This document shows, in pieces, positions 36,345 to 44,957 of a stretch of DNA of 64,000 nucleotides. The stretch spans positions 1 to 64,000 of the forward strand of contig CAISTS010000050.1 of the NCBI GenBank assembly GCA_903888485.1, given 5' to 3'. Source of the stretch: an uncultured bacterium (lineage in GTDB: Bacteria; Pseudomonadota; Alphaproteobacteria; Rhodospirillales; Rhodospirillaceae). A program made the position numbers and the translations under genes. Every line of letters starts with the position of its first letter. Positions within the stretch are counted from its first letter, which is position 1. The notes below the pieces were generated by a model that saw nothing but the letters and a program-made list of their open reading frames with translations, was not told the DNA's origin and did not search any database.

Positions 36345-36758
36345 CTAGTTTTTGGCAACTTCCTCGATCTCGACCAGCGTGCCGTGGAAGTCCTTGGGAT
36401 GCAGGAAAAGGACCGGCGTGCCGTGGGCGCCAGTCTTGGGATCGCCGTCGCCGAGCACGCGCTTGCCGCTGGCCTTCAGCTTGTCGCGGGCGGCGAAGAT
36501 CTCGTCGACTTCGAGGCTGATGTGGTGGATGCCGCCGGACGGATTGTTCTCCAGGAACTTTGCCACGGGCGAGTTGTCGCCGAGGGGCTGCAACAGCTCG
36601 ATCTTGGTGTTCGGCAGCTCAATGAACACCACCGTGACGCCCTGATGCGGAATGGCGATTGGCTCGGAGACCTTTGCCCCCAAGGACTCACGATAGTTGG
36701 CCGCCGCGGCGGCGATGTCAGGGACAACGATAGCAACGTGGTTCAAGCGGCCGATCAT
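36345..36758 (-). CDS. mce: Methylmalonyl-CoA epimerase
   Basis: Interconverts (R)- and (S)-methylmalonyl-CoA in propionate breakdown. A 137-residue vicinal-oxygen-chelate protein: metal-ligand His in MIGRLNHVAIVVPD, the loop VFIELPNTKIELLQPLG with a Glu ligand, the second His in GGIHHISLEVDE, and the last in VLFLHPKDFHGTLVEIEE. The ATG at 36758, with GAGGA in front, is preferred to an open extension of 15 residues. It is placed between rnj and proS as usual in alphaproteobacteria. Mutase genes are not in the window. Confidence 0.93.
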   Translation of the reverse strand: MIGRLNHVAIVVPDIAAAAANYRESLGAKVSEPIAIPHQGVTVVFIELPNTKIELLQPLGDNSPVAKFLENNPSGGIHHISLEVDEIFAARDKLKASGKRVLGDGDPKTGAHGTPVLFLHPKDFHGTLVEIEEVAKN

Positions 36759-36840
36759 GGAGGTCCTCGAAGGTGGAAAGCGGATGCTCTTGATATAGGG
36801 CAAAGCCGCGGGTTTGACCAGTTGAGGCCAAATTCCGTCT

Positions 36841-38532
36841 TTAATCGTAAGGTCTTACGATATGGACTTTGACCACGGGCTTGCGCCGGGGGGCGAAGGC
36901 TTTGCGGACCGCGCCGCGCACGGCCTCTTCGACCACCACATCGTCGCGCCGGGCCTTCTTGGGCAGGCGGTTGACGGCGTTGGTGAGTACCCAGTCCCAG
37001 CCCTCGTCGCGCTCGCCTTCCAAGGGATCGGAGATGCCGAGCACGGCGAGCTGGGGTTCGCCCGACACGTTGCCGTCCTCATCGAGGGCGACACTCGCGA
37101 CGGCCGCGCCCTCATAGAACATGCGCTTCCGGTCGCGCAGCATCCCGCTGGCGAACGGAACGACTTCGCCGTCGTCCCAGGCCATGCGCCCGCTCCAGAC
37201 GGCGCCGGCGATCTTGGCTTTGGTGCCGTCGAACCTCACGGCCTGGCCGTTCTCGATCATGATCGCCAGGGGCACCTGGCATTCCTTGGCGAGCTTGGTG
37301 TGTTCGCGCAGGTGCATGGCCTCGCCGTGCACGGGGATGGCGATGCGCGGGCGGATGGTCTGGTACATGCGGCGCAGGTCGTCGCGCGCCGGGTGACCGG
37401 AGACGTGGATCGGGAAGTGCTTGGCCGTGACCACCTCGACGCCGAGCTTGGCGAGGCTGTTCTGCACTTTTGCTATCGCTTTCTCGTTGCCGGGGATGGA
37501 GCGCGAGGAGAACACGACCACGTCGCCTTCCTCGAGCGCCACGTCCTGATGCTGGCCCGAGGCGATGCGCATGAGCGCCGCCCGCCCCTCGCCCTGACTG
37601 CCGGTGCAGATGTAGAGGACTTTGTCGCGCGGCAGGAACGCCGCTTCGCTGGCTTCGTAGAACGTCAGGTCGGCGGCGAGGTAGCCGGTGCGCCGGGCCG
37701 TCTCGACGATGCGCCAGAGGGACTGGCCTACCAGGGCCACATCGCGGCCGTTGGCCCTGGCCGCGCGGCAGATGGATTCGAGGCGCGCGACGTTGGAGGC
37801 AAAGGACCCCACGGCGATACGGCCGGTGTACTTCGCAAAGAGCGATGTCAGGCTGTCGCGCACGTCGGCCTCGGAGCCCGCCTCGCCTTCAGTAAAGACG
37901 TTGGTGGAATCCCCGATCAGGGCCAGCACGCCCTCCTCGCCCAAGGCATTGAGGGCCGCGAAGTCCGTGGCCTCACCGACCAATGGATTCGGGTCGAACT
38001 TCCAGTCGCCGGTGTGGAAGATGGTGCCATACTTCGTGCGGATGGCCAGCGCGTTGGGCTCGGGGATCGAGTGCGTGAGTTGGATGAAGTCGACTTTGAA
38101 CGGCCCGACCTCGGCGCGCCCGCCCAGCGGCACCACGATCACCGGCACTTCGTCCTCCAGTCCGACTTCTTTCAGCTTGTGTTGGAGGAAGGCGGCACAG
38201 AAGGGCGTGGTGTAGACCGGACAGCGCAGCTGCGGCCATAGGTAAGCGACCGCGCCGACGTGGTCCTCATGGGCGTGGGTCACGATCAGCCCGGCCAGCT
38301 TCTCGCGCCGCTCGACGATGAAACCCGGGTCCGGCATCACCACGTCGAGGCCGGGAATGGTCTCGTCGCCAAAGGTAACGCCGAGATCCACCATCAGCCA
38401 TTTGCCGTCGCAAGCAAAGAGATTGAGGTTCATGCCGATCTCGCCGGCCCCGCCCAGGGGTACGAACCACAGGCCCTGATCGAGGCCCCTGGGGAAATCG
38501 GTGCTAGTTTCGGAAGGCAAAGAACGGTTCAT
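36841..38532 (-). CDS. rnj: Ribonuclease J
   Basis: A metallo-beta-lactamase/beta-CASP nuclease with 5'-3' exo- and endoribonuclease activity, used in alphaproteobacterial rRNA and mRNA processing. The 563-residue product has FVPLGGAGEIGMNLNLF, the zinc motif THAHEDHVGAVAYL (His86, His88, Asp90, His91), TGDWKFDPNP, the GDSTNVF segment, the beta-CASP part with CTGSQGEGRAALMRIASG, and HVSGHPARDDLRRM, followed by a C-terminal domain (ALDEDGNVSG). Its upstream partner coaX is separated by two plus-strand genes. Confidence 0.95.
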   Translation of the reverse strand: MNRSLPSETSTDFPRGLDQGLWFVPLGGAGEIGMNLNLFACDGKWLMVDLGVTFGDETIPGLDVVMPDPGFIVERREKLAGLIVTHAHEDHVGAVAYLWPQLRCPVYTTPFCAAFLQHKLKEVGLEDEVPVIVVPLGGRAEVGPFKVDFIQLTHSIPEPNALAIRTKYGTIFHTGDWKFDPNPLVGEATDFAALNALGEEGVLALIGDSTNVFTEGEAGSEADVRDSLTSLFAKYTGRIAVGSFASNVARLESICRAARANGRDVALVGQSLWRIVETARRTGYLAADLTFYEASEAAFLPRDKVLYICTGSQGEGRAALMRIASGQHQDVALEEGDVVVFSSRSIPGNEKAIAKVQNSLAKLGVEVVTAKHFPIHVSGHPARDDLRRMYQTIRPRIAIPVHGEAMHLREHTKLAKECQVPLAIMIENGQAVRFDGTKAKIAGAVWSGRMAWDDGEVVPFASGMLRDRKRMFYEGAAVASVALDEDGNVSGEPQLAVLGISDPLEGERDEGWDWVLTNAVNRLPKKARRDDVVVEEAVRGAVRKAFAPRRKPVVKVHIVRPYD

Positions 38533-38616
38533 GCGTGATAATCGAAACTACGCCTGGCGGCGGTGGCCGTATACTGCCCAAATATACCGGACTTATCGAT
38601 AGCCCTTAGCAAAGTC

Positions 38617-39810
38617 ATGCTTTCTCGCTCCCTTACAACCTTGCTGTTCGCGACGATGTTCCCGCAGATCGCGGTGGCCATGATCAGCCTGGCGCCGCCG
38701 GTCGTGGCCGATCAGATCATCGCCGAGTTCGGGCTGTCTCCGGCCGCCATCGGCGCCTATACGGGCGTAATCTACACCTTCATCTTCGCGTCCAACCTGG
38801 CCAGTCCCCAGCTTGTCGGCGCCTTCGGCGCGCTGCGCCTTAGCTTTGGCTGCATTGTTGTCGGCGGCATCAGCCTCGCGGCATTCGCACATAGCCCCCT
38901 CATCGCCGCAGCTCTCGCAACGGTGGTGATCGGACTGAGCTATGGGCCGCTGACGCCCGCGACCTCCTACGCCCTCGTCAGCCGCTCGGGCTCCAGCGGC
39001 TTCAATCTCCTGGTGTCCATCCGCCAGACCAGCGTGCCCATGGGCGGGCTGCTGGCGGGACTCGTGATGCCCTATCTCACGCTGCTGTACGGCTGGCGTG
39101 CGGCGCTCACGATCGTCGGGATCGTCCTGGCTATTGCGGGAGTCCTATTCGCATTCGCCGTGAAGTCCGTGCGCGAGGATCGCCCGGCGGAGGGCTTCGA
39201 GCGCGGCCGCGGCGTACTCGAGCCTTTCCTTTTCATCCTGCACCGTCCGCGCCTGTTCAAGCTCGCCGCCGCGTCGCTGGTGTTCGGCGCGCAGCAACTC
39301 ATTCTCGGCTCGTTCACCGTGATCTATCTCGTGAGCGACCTGAAAGTCGATCACGTGATGGCTGGAATTTTCCTGGGCGTCACGCAGGTCGCTGGCATCT
39401 TTGCCCGCATCTTCTGGGGCTATATCGCCGACCGCATGACCCACCCGCGCACCCTGCTCGCCGCCATATCCTTGGGGATGGCGGCGTCGTGCCTGTCCAT
39501 GGCGGCGCTGTCGGAGTCCACCCTGCCGGTGGTGATGGGGCTGGCCATGATCCTGTTCGGCGGTACGGCCAGCGGGTGGAACGGCGTATTCCTGGCCGAA
39601 ATGATGCGCGAGGTCGGCCCGCGCGACGCCGGCCTTGCCACCAGCGGCGGGCTGATCTTCGTCTACCTCGGGATTATCTTCACGCCGCCGCTGTTCGGCC
39701 TTGCAGTCACCTCCTACGGATTCCGCCCGAGCTACGTGGGTCTGGCCACCCTCGCCGCCATCGCTGCGGCTTTGTGTTTCGAGCGGCGCGCACCCGCGCC
39801 CGGCGGTTAG
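38617..39810 (+). CDS. Major facilitator superfamily transporter
   Basis: A 397-residue protein with 12 hydrophobic segments in two bundles (TTLLFATMFPQIAVAMISLAPP begins the first; RLFKLAAASLVFGAQQLIL begins the second). MFS-type loop motifs are present (GWRAALTIVGIVLA, GYIADRMTHPRTLLA). A GTG at 38563 would add 18 residues; I prefer the ATG at 38617 because the extra residues are not membrane-like, though no strong Shine-Dalgarno is visible for either. It is divergent from rnj and followed 14 bases later by a reductase-like gene. The substrate cannot be predicted. Confidence 0.8.
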   Translation: MLSRSLTTLLFATMFPQIAVAMISLAPPVVADQIIAEFGLSPAAIGAYTGVIYTFIFASNLASPQLVGAFGALRLSFGCIVVGGISLAAFAHSPLIAAALATVVIGLSYGPLTPATSYALVSRSGSSGFNLLVSIRQTSVPMGGLLAGLVMPYLTLLYGWRAALTIVGIVLAIAGVLFAFAVKSVREDRPAEGFERGRGVLEPFLFILHRPRLFKLAAASLVFGAQQLILGSFTVIYLVSDLKVDHVMAGIFLGVTQVAGIFARIFWGYIADRMTHPRTLLAAISLGMAASCLSMAALSESTLPVVMGLAMILFGGTASGWNGVFLAEMMREVGPRDAGLATSGGLIFVYLGIIFTPPLFGLAVTSYGFRPSYVGLATLAAIAAALCFERRAPAPGG

Positions 39811-39824
39811 GGAGATTTTGCAGT

Positions 39825-40358
39825 ATGGCGAAGCTCGTTTACGGCATGAACGTGTCCCTCGATGGCTACGTCGACCATCAGAGATTTGCGCCGCCGTGCG
39901 CCACGCTCTTTCGTCACTTCGTCGAACAAGTGCGCGATCAGGCCGGCAGCATTTACGGCCGGTGCATGTACGAGAGTATGCGCTATTGGGACGAAGATCG
40001 CCCTGAGTGGAGTGCGGACCACCGCGAGTACGCGGCGGTGTGGCGGCGCCAACCGAAGTGGGTCGTGTCGCGCACGCTGAAGTCGGTTGGGCCACACGCC
40101 ACACTGATCGCCGATGACGCAGTGGCGGCGATACGCGAGCTAAAGGATCAGGTCACTGGCGAGGTTTACGTGGGCGGGCCCGTCCTGGCGGGCAGCCTCG
40201 CGGACTCCGGTCTTATTGATGCGTATCGGCTGTATTTCCATCCCTTCGTTTTGGGAAGCGGCAAGCCGTTTTTCACGGCCCCCCGGCCACCGCTCCGCCT
40301 TGCGGCCAGCGATCGCATCGGCGAGCAGACGGTCAGACTGACCTACGTTCCCGCCTGA
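39825..40358 (+). CDS. Dihydrofolate reductase / RibD C-terminal-like protein
   Basis: A 177-residue protein of the RibD_C/DHFR-like fold: KLVYGMNVSLDGYVD at the start, IYGRCMYESMRYW, KWVVSRTLKSVGPHATLI and GEVYVGGPVLAGSLADSGLIDAYRLYFHPFVLGSGKPFF. These match the YyaP/YwjB-type reductase family rather than true FolA. It probably binds NADPH; the substrate is unknown. It starts 14 bases after the MFS gene, so the two are likely an operon. It ends four bases from the convergent coaX stop. Confidence 0.85.
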   Translation: MAKLVYGMNVSLDGYVDHQRFAPPCATLFRHFVEQVRDQAGSIYGRCMYESMRYWDEDRPEWSADHREYAAVWRRQPKWVVSRTLKSVGPHATLIADDAVAAIRELKDQVTGEVYVGGPVLAGSLADSGLIDAYRLYFHPFVLGSGKPFFTAPRPPLRLAASDRIGEQTVRLTYVPA

Positions 40359-40362
40359 GGAT

Positions 40363-41127
40363 TTAGTTATTGCGCTTGTGGACCTGGAGCAGCCCGCGCA
40401 GGGTCAGGTCGGGGTCGATGTGTTCGATGACCTTGGTGGCCTCGGCGAACAGGGGCGCGAGGCCGCCGGTCGCCACCACGGTCTTGATTTCTTTTTGCTC
40501 GGCCTTGATGCGCGCCGTGAGGCCTTCGATGAGGCCGATGTAGCCCCAGAACACGCCGGAGGTCATGGCCGCCACTGTGGTGGTGCCGATTACCGGCGCG
40601 TTGCCCGGGTTGACCACAGGCAGGCGCGGCAGCTGAGCCGTAGCCATATGCAGCGCTTCCATGGATAGATTGATGCCGGGCGCGATGCAGCCGCCGCGGT
40701 AGGCGCCTGTCGCATCCACCACGTCAAAGGTCGTCGCAGTGCCGAAGTCGATGACAATCAGCGGCCCGCCGTAGGTCGCGTGGGCGGCGATGGCGTTGAT
40801 GATGCGGTCGGAGCCTGGGCTGTCGACACGGATGGCGACGCCCAGTTCCAGATCGGCATCGCCGATAAAGCGCGGCTTACACTGAAAATAGTCCTCGCAC
40901 AGCTTGCGCAGATCGAAGTTCTTGCCCGGCACCACCGAGGCGACGATGGCATGGGTGATGTGACTGGGGGCGATACCGTCGCGCTCCAGAAGCTGTGTCA
41001 GCCAAACACCGTATTCGTCGGCGGTGCGGTCGGTCTTGGTGGCCGCGCGCCATTGGCCGCGCAGCTCGTCGCCGGCGTAGACCGCGAAGACGACATTGGT
41101 GTTGCCGCAGTCAATCGCCAGCAGCAT
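40363..41127 (-). CDS. coaX: Type III pantothenate kinase
   Basis: Phosphorylates pantothenate in the first step of CoA synthesis; ASKHA fold, not feedback-inhibited by CoA. The 254-residue product begins MLLAIDCGNTNVVFAVY (phosphate-1 motif). It contains GSDRIINAIAAHATYGGPLIVIDFGTATTFDVV (phosphate-2 and catalytic Asp region) and YRGGCIAPGI, and ends with VVATGGLAPLFAE. The ATG at 41127 overlaps the end of birA by 17 bases. Confidence 0.95.
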   Translation of the reverse strand: MLLAIDCGNTNVVFAVYAGDELRGQWRAATKTDRTADEYGVWLTQLLERDGIAPSHITHAIVASVVPGKNFDLRKLCEDYFQCKPRFIGDADLELGVAIRVDSPGSDRIINAIAAHATYGGPLIVIDFGTATTFDVVDATGAYRGGCIAPGINLSMEALHMATAQLPRLPVVNPGNAPVIGTTTVAAMTSGVFWGYIGLIEGLTARIKAEQKEIKTVVATGGLAPLFAEATKVIEHIDPDLTLRGLLQVHKRNN

Positions 41128-41929
41128 CCGCGTTTCCCCCAAACAACACATCGCCGGCCACGATACGCCGGCGTCCTTTGCGCGTCTCCAGAAGCAACGC
41201 GCCGTCTTCGTCGAGCCCCGCGAATTCACCGCTGACCGCGCCTTCCGGCAGCCCCACCGCGACTGATTGTCCGAGCTTCGGTCCGCAATCGGTCCACTGC
41301 GCCCGGATGGCGGCAAAGCCCTGCGCGCGCCAGACCGAGAGCCATTTGAACAGCGAACGGGAGAGCACCGTCAACACGTGGGCGGGCGTGGTGTCGACGC
41401 CATGCACCGACAGCGCCGTCGGCGGATAGGCCGCGGGGTCGAGCTGCACGGCGTTCAAGTTGATGCCGATGCCGAGCACGATCCAATTGCGCTTTTGATC
41501 GTCGGCGGCGAGTTCGGGCAGGATGCCCGCCACCTTCTCGCCTTCGATCAGCACGTCATTGGGCCACTTGCACGAAACCTGGGGCTCGCCGGCATTGTGG
41601 CGCGGCAGCTCGAACACGGTCTCGCGCACGGCGACCGCGGCGATGAACCCGACCTCCGGCGCGCGCGCCACCGGATCAGGCGCCTGGATCAGGATCGAGA
41701 CGTAGACGTTGCCCTTGGGGCTTTGCCACACCCGGCCCTGCCGGCCACGGCCAGCGGTCTGCATGTCGGCCCAGACCATCAGGCCTTCGTGCACATCCCC
41801 TTCCTGCTCGACGATGCGCTTCAGCGCGGCGTTGGTGGAATCGAGGGATTCGAAATGCATCACGCGCCAGGCCGGCGGCAGATGCGGTTCGGGCGGCGCG
41901 TTGGACGCTGTGTACCAGGCTTGGGTCAA
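41111..41929 (-). CDS. birA: Biotin-[acetyl-CoA-carboxylase] ligase, monofunctional
   Basis: Attaches biotin to carboxyl-carrier proteins. The 272-residue product begins straight with the catalytic domain (FESLDSTNAALKRI) and lacks the N-terminal helix-turn-helix of the E. coli repressor, so it should not regulate transcription. The ATP/biotin loop QTAGRGRQGRVW, CKWPNDVLIEGEKVAGILPE and LGIGINLN are present, followed by a small C-terminal SH3-like domain. It lies 19 bases after nuoN; nuoN-birA-coaX is a conserved run. Confidence 0.94.
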   Translation of the reverse strand: MTQAWYTASNAPPEPHLPPAWRVMHFESLDSTNAALKRIVEQEGDVHEGLMVWADMQTAGRGRQGRVWQSPKGNVYVSILIQAPDPVARAPEVGFIAAVAVRETVFELPRHNAGEPQVSCKWPNDVLIEGEKVAGILPELAADDQKRNWIVLGIGINLNAVQLDPAAYPPTALSVHGVDTTPAHVLTVLSRSLFKWLSVWRAQGFAAIRAQWTDCGPKLGQSVAVGLPEGAVSGEFAGLDEDGALLLETRKGRRRIVAGDVLFGGNADAAGD

Positions 41930-41948
41930 GCCGCCTCGCGGAAGGCTG

Positions 41949-43385
41949 TTAGCCGAGGAAGAGAGCCCTTGCAGCCGCCTGGGCGCCGTTCACGAGGGGC
42001 GCCGGGACGACAAAGAGGACAATCATCAGAACGCTCGACCCGGCCATGATGATCCCGGTGGTCAGGCTGGGGGCATCGAAAGCAGCGCCCGGCGCATCGA
42101 AATACATGATCTTGATGAGCCGCAGGTAGTAGTAGGCGCCTATGACGCTGGCCAGAAGGCCGACGATGGCCAGGCTATAGAAGCCCGCGTTCACGGCCGC
42201 GACGAAGATGTAGAACTTGCCCAGGAAGCCGGCCATGGGCGGGATGCCGGCCATGGAGAACATGAGGATCGCGAGCGCCATAGCCATGCCCGGGCGGGTC
42301 TTGGCCAGGCCCGAGAGGTCGCTGATGTCTTCGAGGTACTTGCCCTTGACGCGCATGGACAGGATCACCGCGAAGGTGCCGACGTTCATGACGAGATAGA
42401 TGAGCAGGTAGAACAGCAGGCCGCGCGCGCCCTCCTCGTTGCCGACGACAAGGCCGATGAGGGCATAACCGACGTGACCGATGGAGCTGTAGGCCATCAG
42501 GCGTTTGACATTCTTCTGCGCGATGGCCGCGACCGAGCCCCAGATCATGGACAGGATCGAGATCAGGATGATGACCTGCTGCCACTGTTCGATCAGCGGC
42601 TCGAAGGGCCCGGCCAGCACGCGCATGAACAGGCAAAGGCCGGCGATCTTGGGCGCGATCGAGAAGAAGGCGGTGATGGGCGTCGGCGCGCCTTCGTAGA
42701 CGTCGGGCGTCCACATGTGGAACGGCACAGCCGAGACCTTGAAGGCCAAGCCCGAGATGACAAACACGATACCGACGATAATGCCGGTGGTGTTGGGGCC
42801 GTTCTCGATGGCGGTCGCGATGCTCTCGAAGGTCGTCGTGCCGGCGTAGCCGTAGACCAGCGACGAGCCGTAGAGCAAGAGGCCCGAGGCCAGCGCGCCC
42901 AGCACGAAATACTTCACGCCGGCTTCCGTCGCGCGGATGTTGTCGCGGTGGAAGGCTGCGAGCACATAGAGCGAGAGGCTCTGCAGCTCAAGGCCGACAT
43001 ACAACGAAATGAGGTCGTTAGCCGAGATCATCAGCATCATGCCGATGACGGCGAACAGCACGATGATCGGCAGCTCGAAGCGGGCCACCTTTTCGCCCAC
43101 GGCCCAATCGCTGATGAGCAGCAGCGTGAGGCCGGCGCCCACCAGCATCATGACCTTGGCGAAGATCGTGAAGGCGTTGGTGACGAACAGGTTGTGGAAC
43201 GTGCGCGCCTCGTCGATCCCGGTGACGGCCAGGAACGCGGCCCCCGCCATCACGGCGACCGTGAGCCATGTGAGCAGCACGGTCGAATCCTTGCTGCGGA
43301 AGACGCCGAGCATGAGCAGCACGAGCGCAGAGATGCTCATGAAGATCTCAGGGTAGGCCGGCGCGAGTGTGTCCAAACCGCTCAT
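41949..43385 (-). CDS. nuoN: NADH-quinone oxidoreductase subunit N
   Basis: An antiporter-like proton-pumping membrane subunit of complex I, 478 residues with about 14 membrane segments. Typical pieces are ALASGLLLYGSSLVYG, SAVPFHMWTPDVYEGAPTPITAFFSIAPK and QKNVKRLMAYSSIGHVGYALIG (Lys channel). It is last of the nuo genes, 9 bases after nuoM. Confidence 0.97.
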   Translation of the reverse strand: MSGLDTLAPAYPEIFMSISALVLLMLGVFRSKDSTVLLTWLTVAVMAGAAFLAVTGIDEARTFHNLFVTNAFTIFAKVMMLVGAGLTLLLISDWAVGEKVARFELPIIVLFAVIGMMLMISANDLISLYVGLELQSLSLYVLAAFHRDNIRATEAGVKYFVLGALASGLLLYGSSLVYGYAGTTTFESIATAIENGPNTTGIIVGIVFVISGLAFKVSAVPFHMWTPDVYEGAPTPITAFFSIAPKIAGLCLFMRVLAGPFEPLIEQWQQVIILISILSMIWGSVAAIAQKNVKRLMAYSSIGHVGYALIGLVVGNEEGARGLLFYLLIYLVMNVGTFAVILSMRVKGKYLEDISDLSGLAKTRPGMAMALAILMFSMAGIPPMAGFLGKFYIFVAAVNAGFYSLAIVGLLASVIGAYYYLRLIKIMYFDAPGAAFDAPSLTTGIIMAGSSVLMIVLFVVPAPLVNGAQAAARALFLG

Positions 43386-43394
43386 GTGTCGTTC

Positions 43395-44954
43395 CTATCG
43401 CAGCCAGGCAATGAAGCTACTGCCCAGCGGCTCGAGATCGGCCGCACGCGTGGCGAGCGCACCGTGGTACTGCTTCAAAAGGTTGGCGACGGACTCGCCC
43501 ATAATGTCGAGGAAGGACATCGGGTAGACGCCCATCCACATCACCACCGCGACGATGGGTGCCAGGATCGCGATTTCGCGCGGCTCGAGGTCGAGCATTT
43601 CCTTCACGTCCGCCTTGGTGAGTTCGCCGAACACGACGCGGCGATAAAGGTAGAGCATGTAGGCCGCGCCCAGGATCACGCCGGTGGCAGCGAGCAGCGC
43701 GACCCAGGTGTTCACCTGGAAAGTGCCGGTGAGGATCAGGAACTCGCCGACGAAGCCGGCGGTGCCAGGCAGGCCCACCGAGGCCAACATAAAGACCATA
43801 AAGACGAAGGCGTACTTCGGCATGTTGTTGGCCAGGCCGCCGTAACGATCGATCTCGCGGGTGTGCAGGCGGTCGTAGATCACGCCGACGCAAAGGAAGA
43901 GCGCGCCCGAGACCACGCCGTGGGAAAGCATCTGGAAGATCGCACCTTCCACGGCCTGTTGCGTGGCGGCGAAGACGCCGATGGTCACGAAGCCCATGTG
44001 GGCCACGGACGAATAGGCAATCATCTTCTTCATGTCGCTCTGCACGAGGGCCACGAGCGATGTGTAGATCACCGCGATGATCGACAGCGTGAACACCAGC
44101 GGCGCGAAGTAAGCGCTCGCTTCAGGCAGCATCGGCAGCGAGAAGCGCAGGAAACCGTAACCGCCCATTTTCAGGAGCACGCCAGCTAGGATGACCGAGC
44201 CCGCCGTGGGCGCATCGACGTGCGCGTCGGGCAGCCAGGTATGCACCGGCCACATCGGCACTTTCACCGCAAACGACGCGAACATGCCGAGCCACAGCCA
44301 GGTCTGCATCTCGCGGCTGAACTTGAAGTTCATAAGCTCAGGGATGTCGGTGGTGCCAACCTGGAAGTACATGGCCAAGAGCGCCACCAGCAGCAGCACT
44401 GATCCGGTCAGCGTATAGAGGAAGAACTTAAAGGCGGAATAGACGCGCCGCCCTCCGCCCCAGACGCCGATGATCAGGAACATCGGGATCAGCACGCCCT
44501 CGAAGAAGACGTAGAACAAAACGAAATCCATGGCGCAGAACATGCCGACCATCATGGTCTCGAGGACCAGGAAGGCGATCATGAACTCGCGCACCTGCTT
44601 CTCGATGGCTTCCCACGAGGCAAGGATGCAAAGCGGCGTCAGGAAGGTCGACAGGATGACGAACAGCATCGAAATGCCGTCGACGCCCATGTGGTACGAG
44701 ATGCGGTACTGCGGCAGCCAATCGAAGCGCTCTTCGAACTGAAAGGCCGCCGTCGCGGGCTCGAAGCGGACCCAGATCAACAGCGACAGCGCGAAAGTGA
44801 ACAACGTCGTCCACAGGGCGACGTAGCGCGCCTGGCGCGCGACGGTCGCGTCGTCGCCGCGGATCATCAGGATGAACAGCGCGCCGACCAGCGGCAGGAA
44901 CGTGACCGCCGAGAGGATCGGAAGCTGGGTCACGAAGTTGGCGAGTGCTGTCAT
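43395..44954 (-). CDS. nuoM: NADH-quinone oxidoreductase subunit M
   Basis: An antiporter-like membrane subunit of complex I, 519 residues. It shows [18 protein letters not shown] with the conserved Glu on the first broken-helix approach, [28 protein letters not shown], and [22 protein letters not shown]. The gap to nuoL is 3 bases. Confidence 0.97.
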   Translation of the reverse strand: MTALANFVTQLPILSAVTFLPLVGALFILMIRGDDATVARQARYVALWTTLFTFALSLLIWVRFEPATAAFQFEERFDWLPQYRISYHMGVDGISMLFVILSTFLTPLCILASWEAIEKQVREFMIAFLVLETMMVGMFCAMDFVLFYVFFEGVLIPMFLIIGVWGGGRRVYSAFKFFLYTLTGSVLLLVALLAMYFQVGTTDIPELMNFKFSREMQTWLWLGMFASFAVKVPMWPVHTWLPDAHVDAPTAGSVILAGVLLKMGGYGFLRFSLPMLPEASAYFAPLVFTLSIIAVIYTSLVALVQSDMKKMIAYSSVAHMGFVTIGVFAATQQAVEGAIFQMLSHGVVSGALFLCVGVIYDRLHTREIDRYGGLANNMPKYAFVFMVFMLASVGLPGTAGFVGEFLILTGTFQVNTWVALLAATGVILGAAYMLYLYRRVVFGELTKADVKEMLDLEPREIAILAPIVAVVMWMGVYPMSFLDIMGESVANLLKQYHGALATRAADLEPLGSSFIAWLR

Positions 44955-44957
44955 GGC

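Noticed and set aside
41709-44189. Very long plus-strand open frame (826 codons) opposite nuoN and nuoM
   Set aside because: The translation is a His/Asp/Arg-rich shadow of the intact nuo genes, with no domain, and arises from high GC at third positions.
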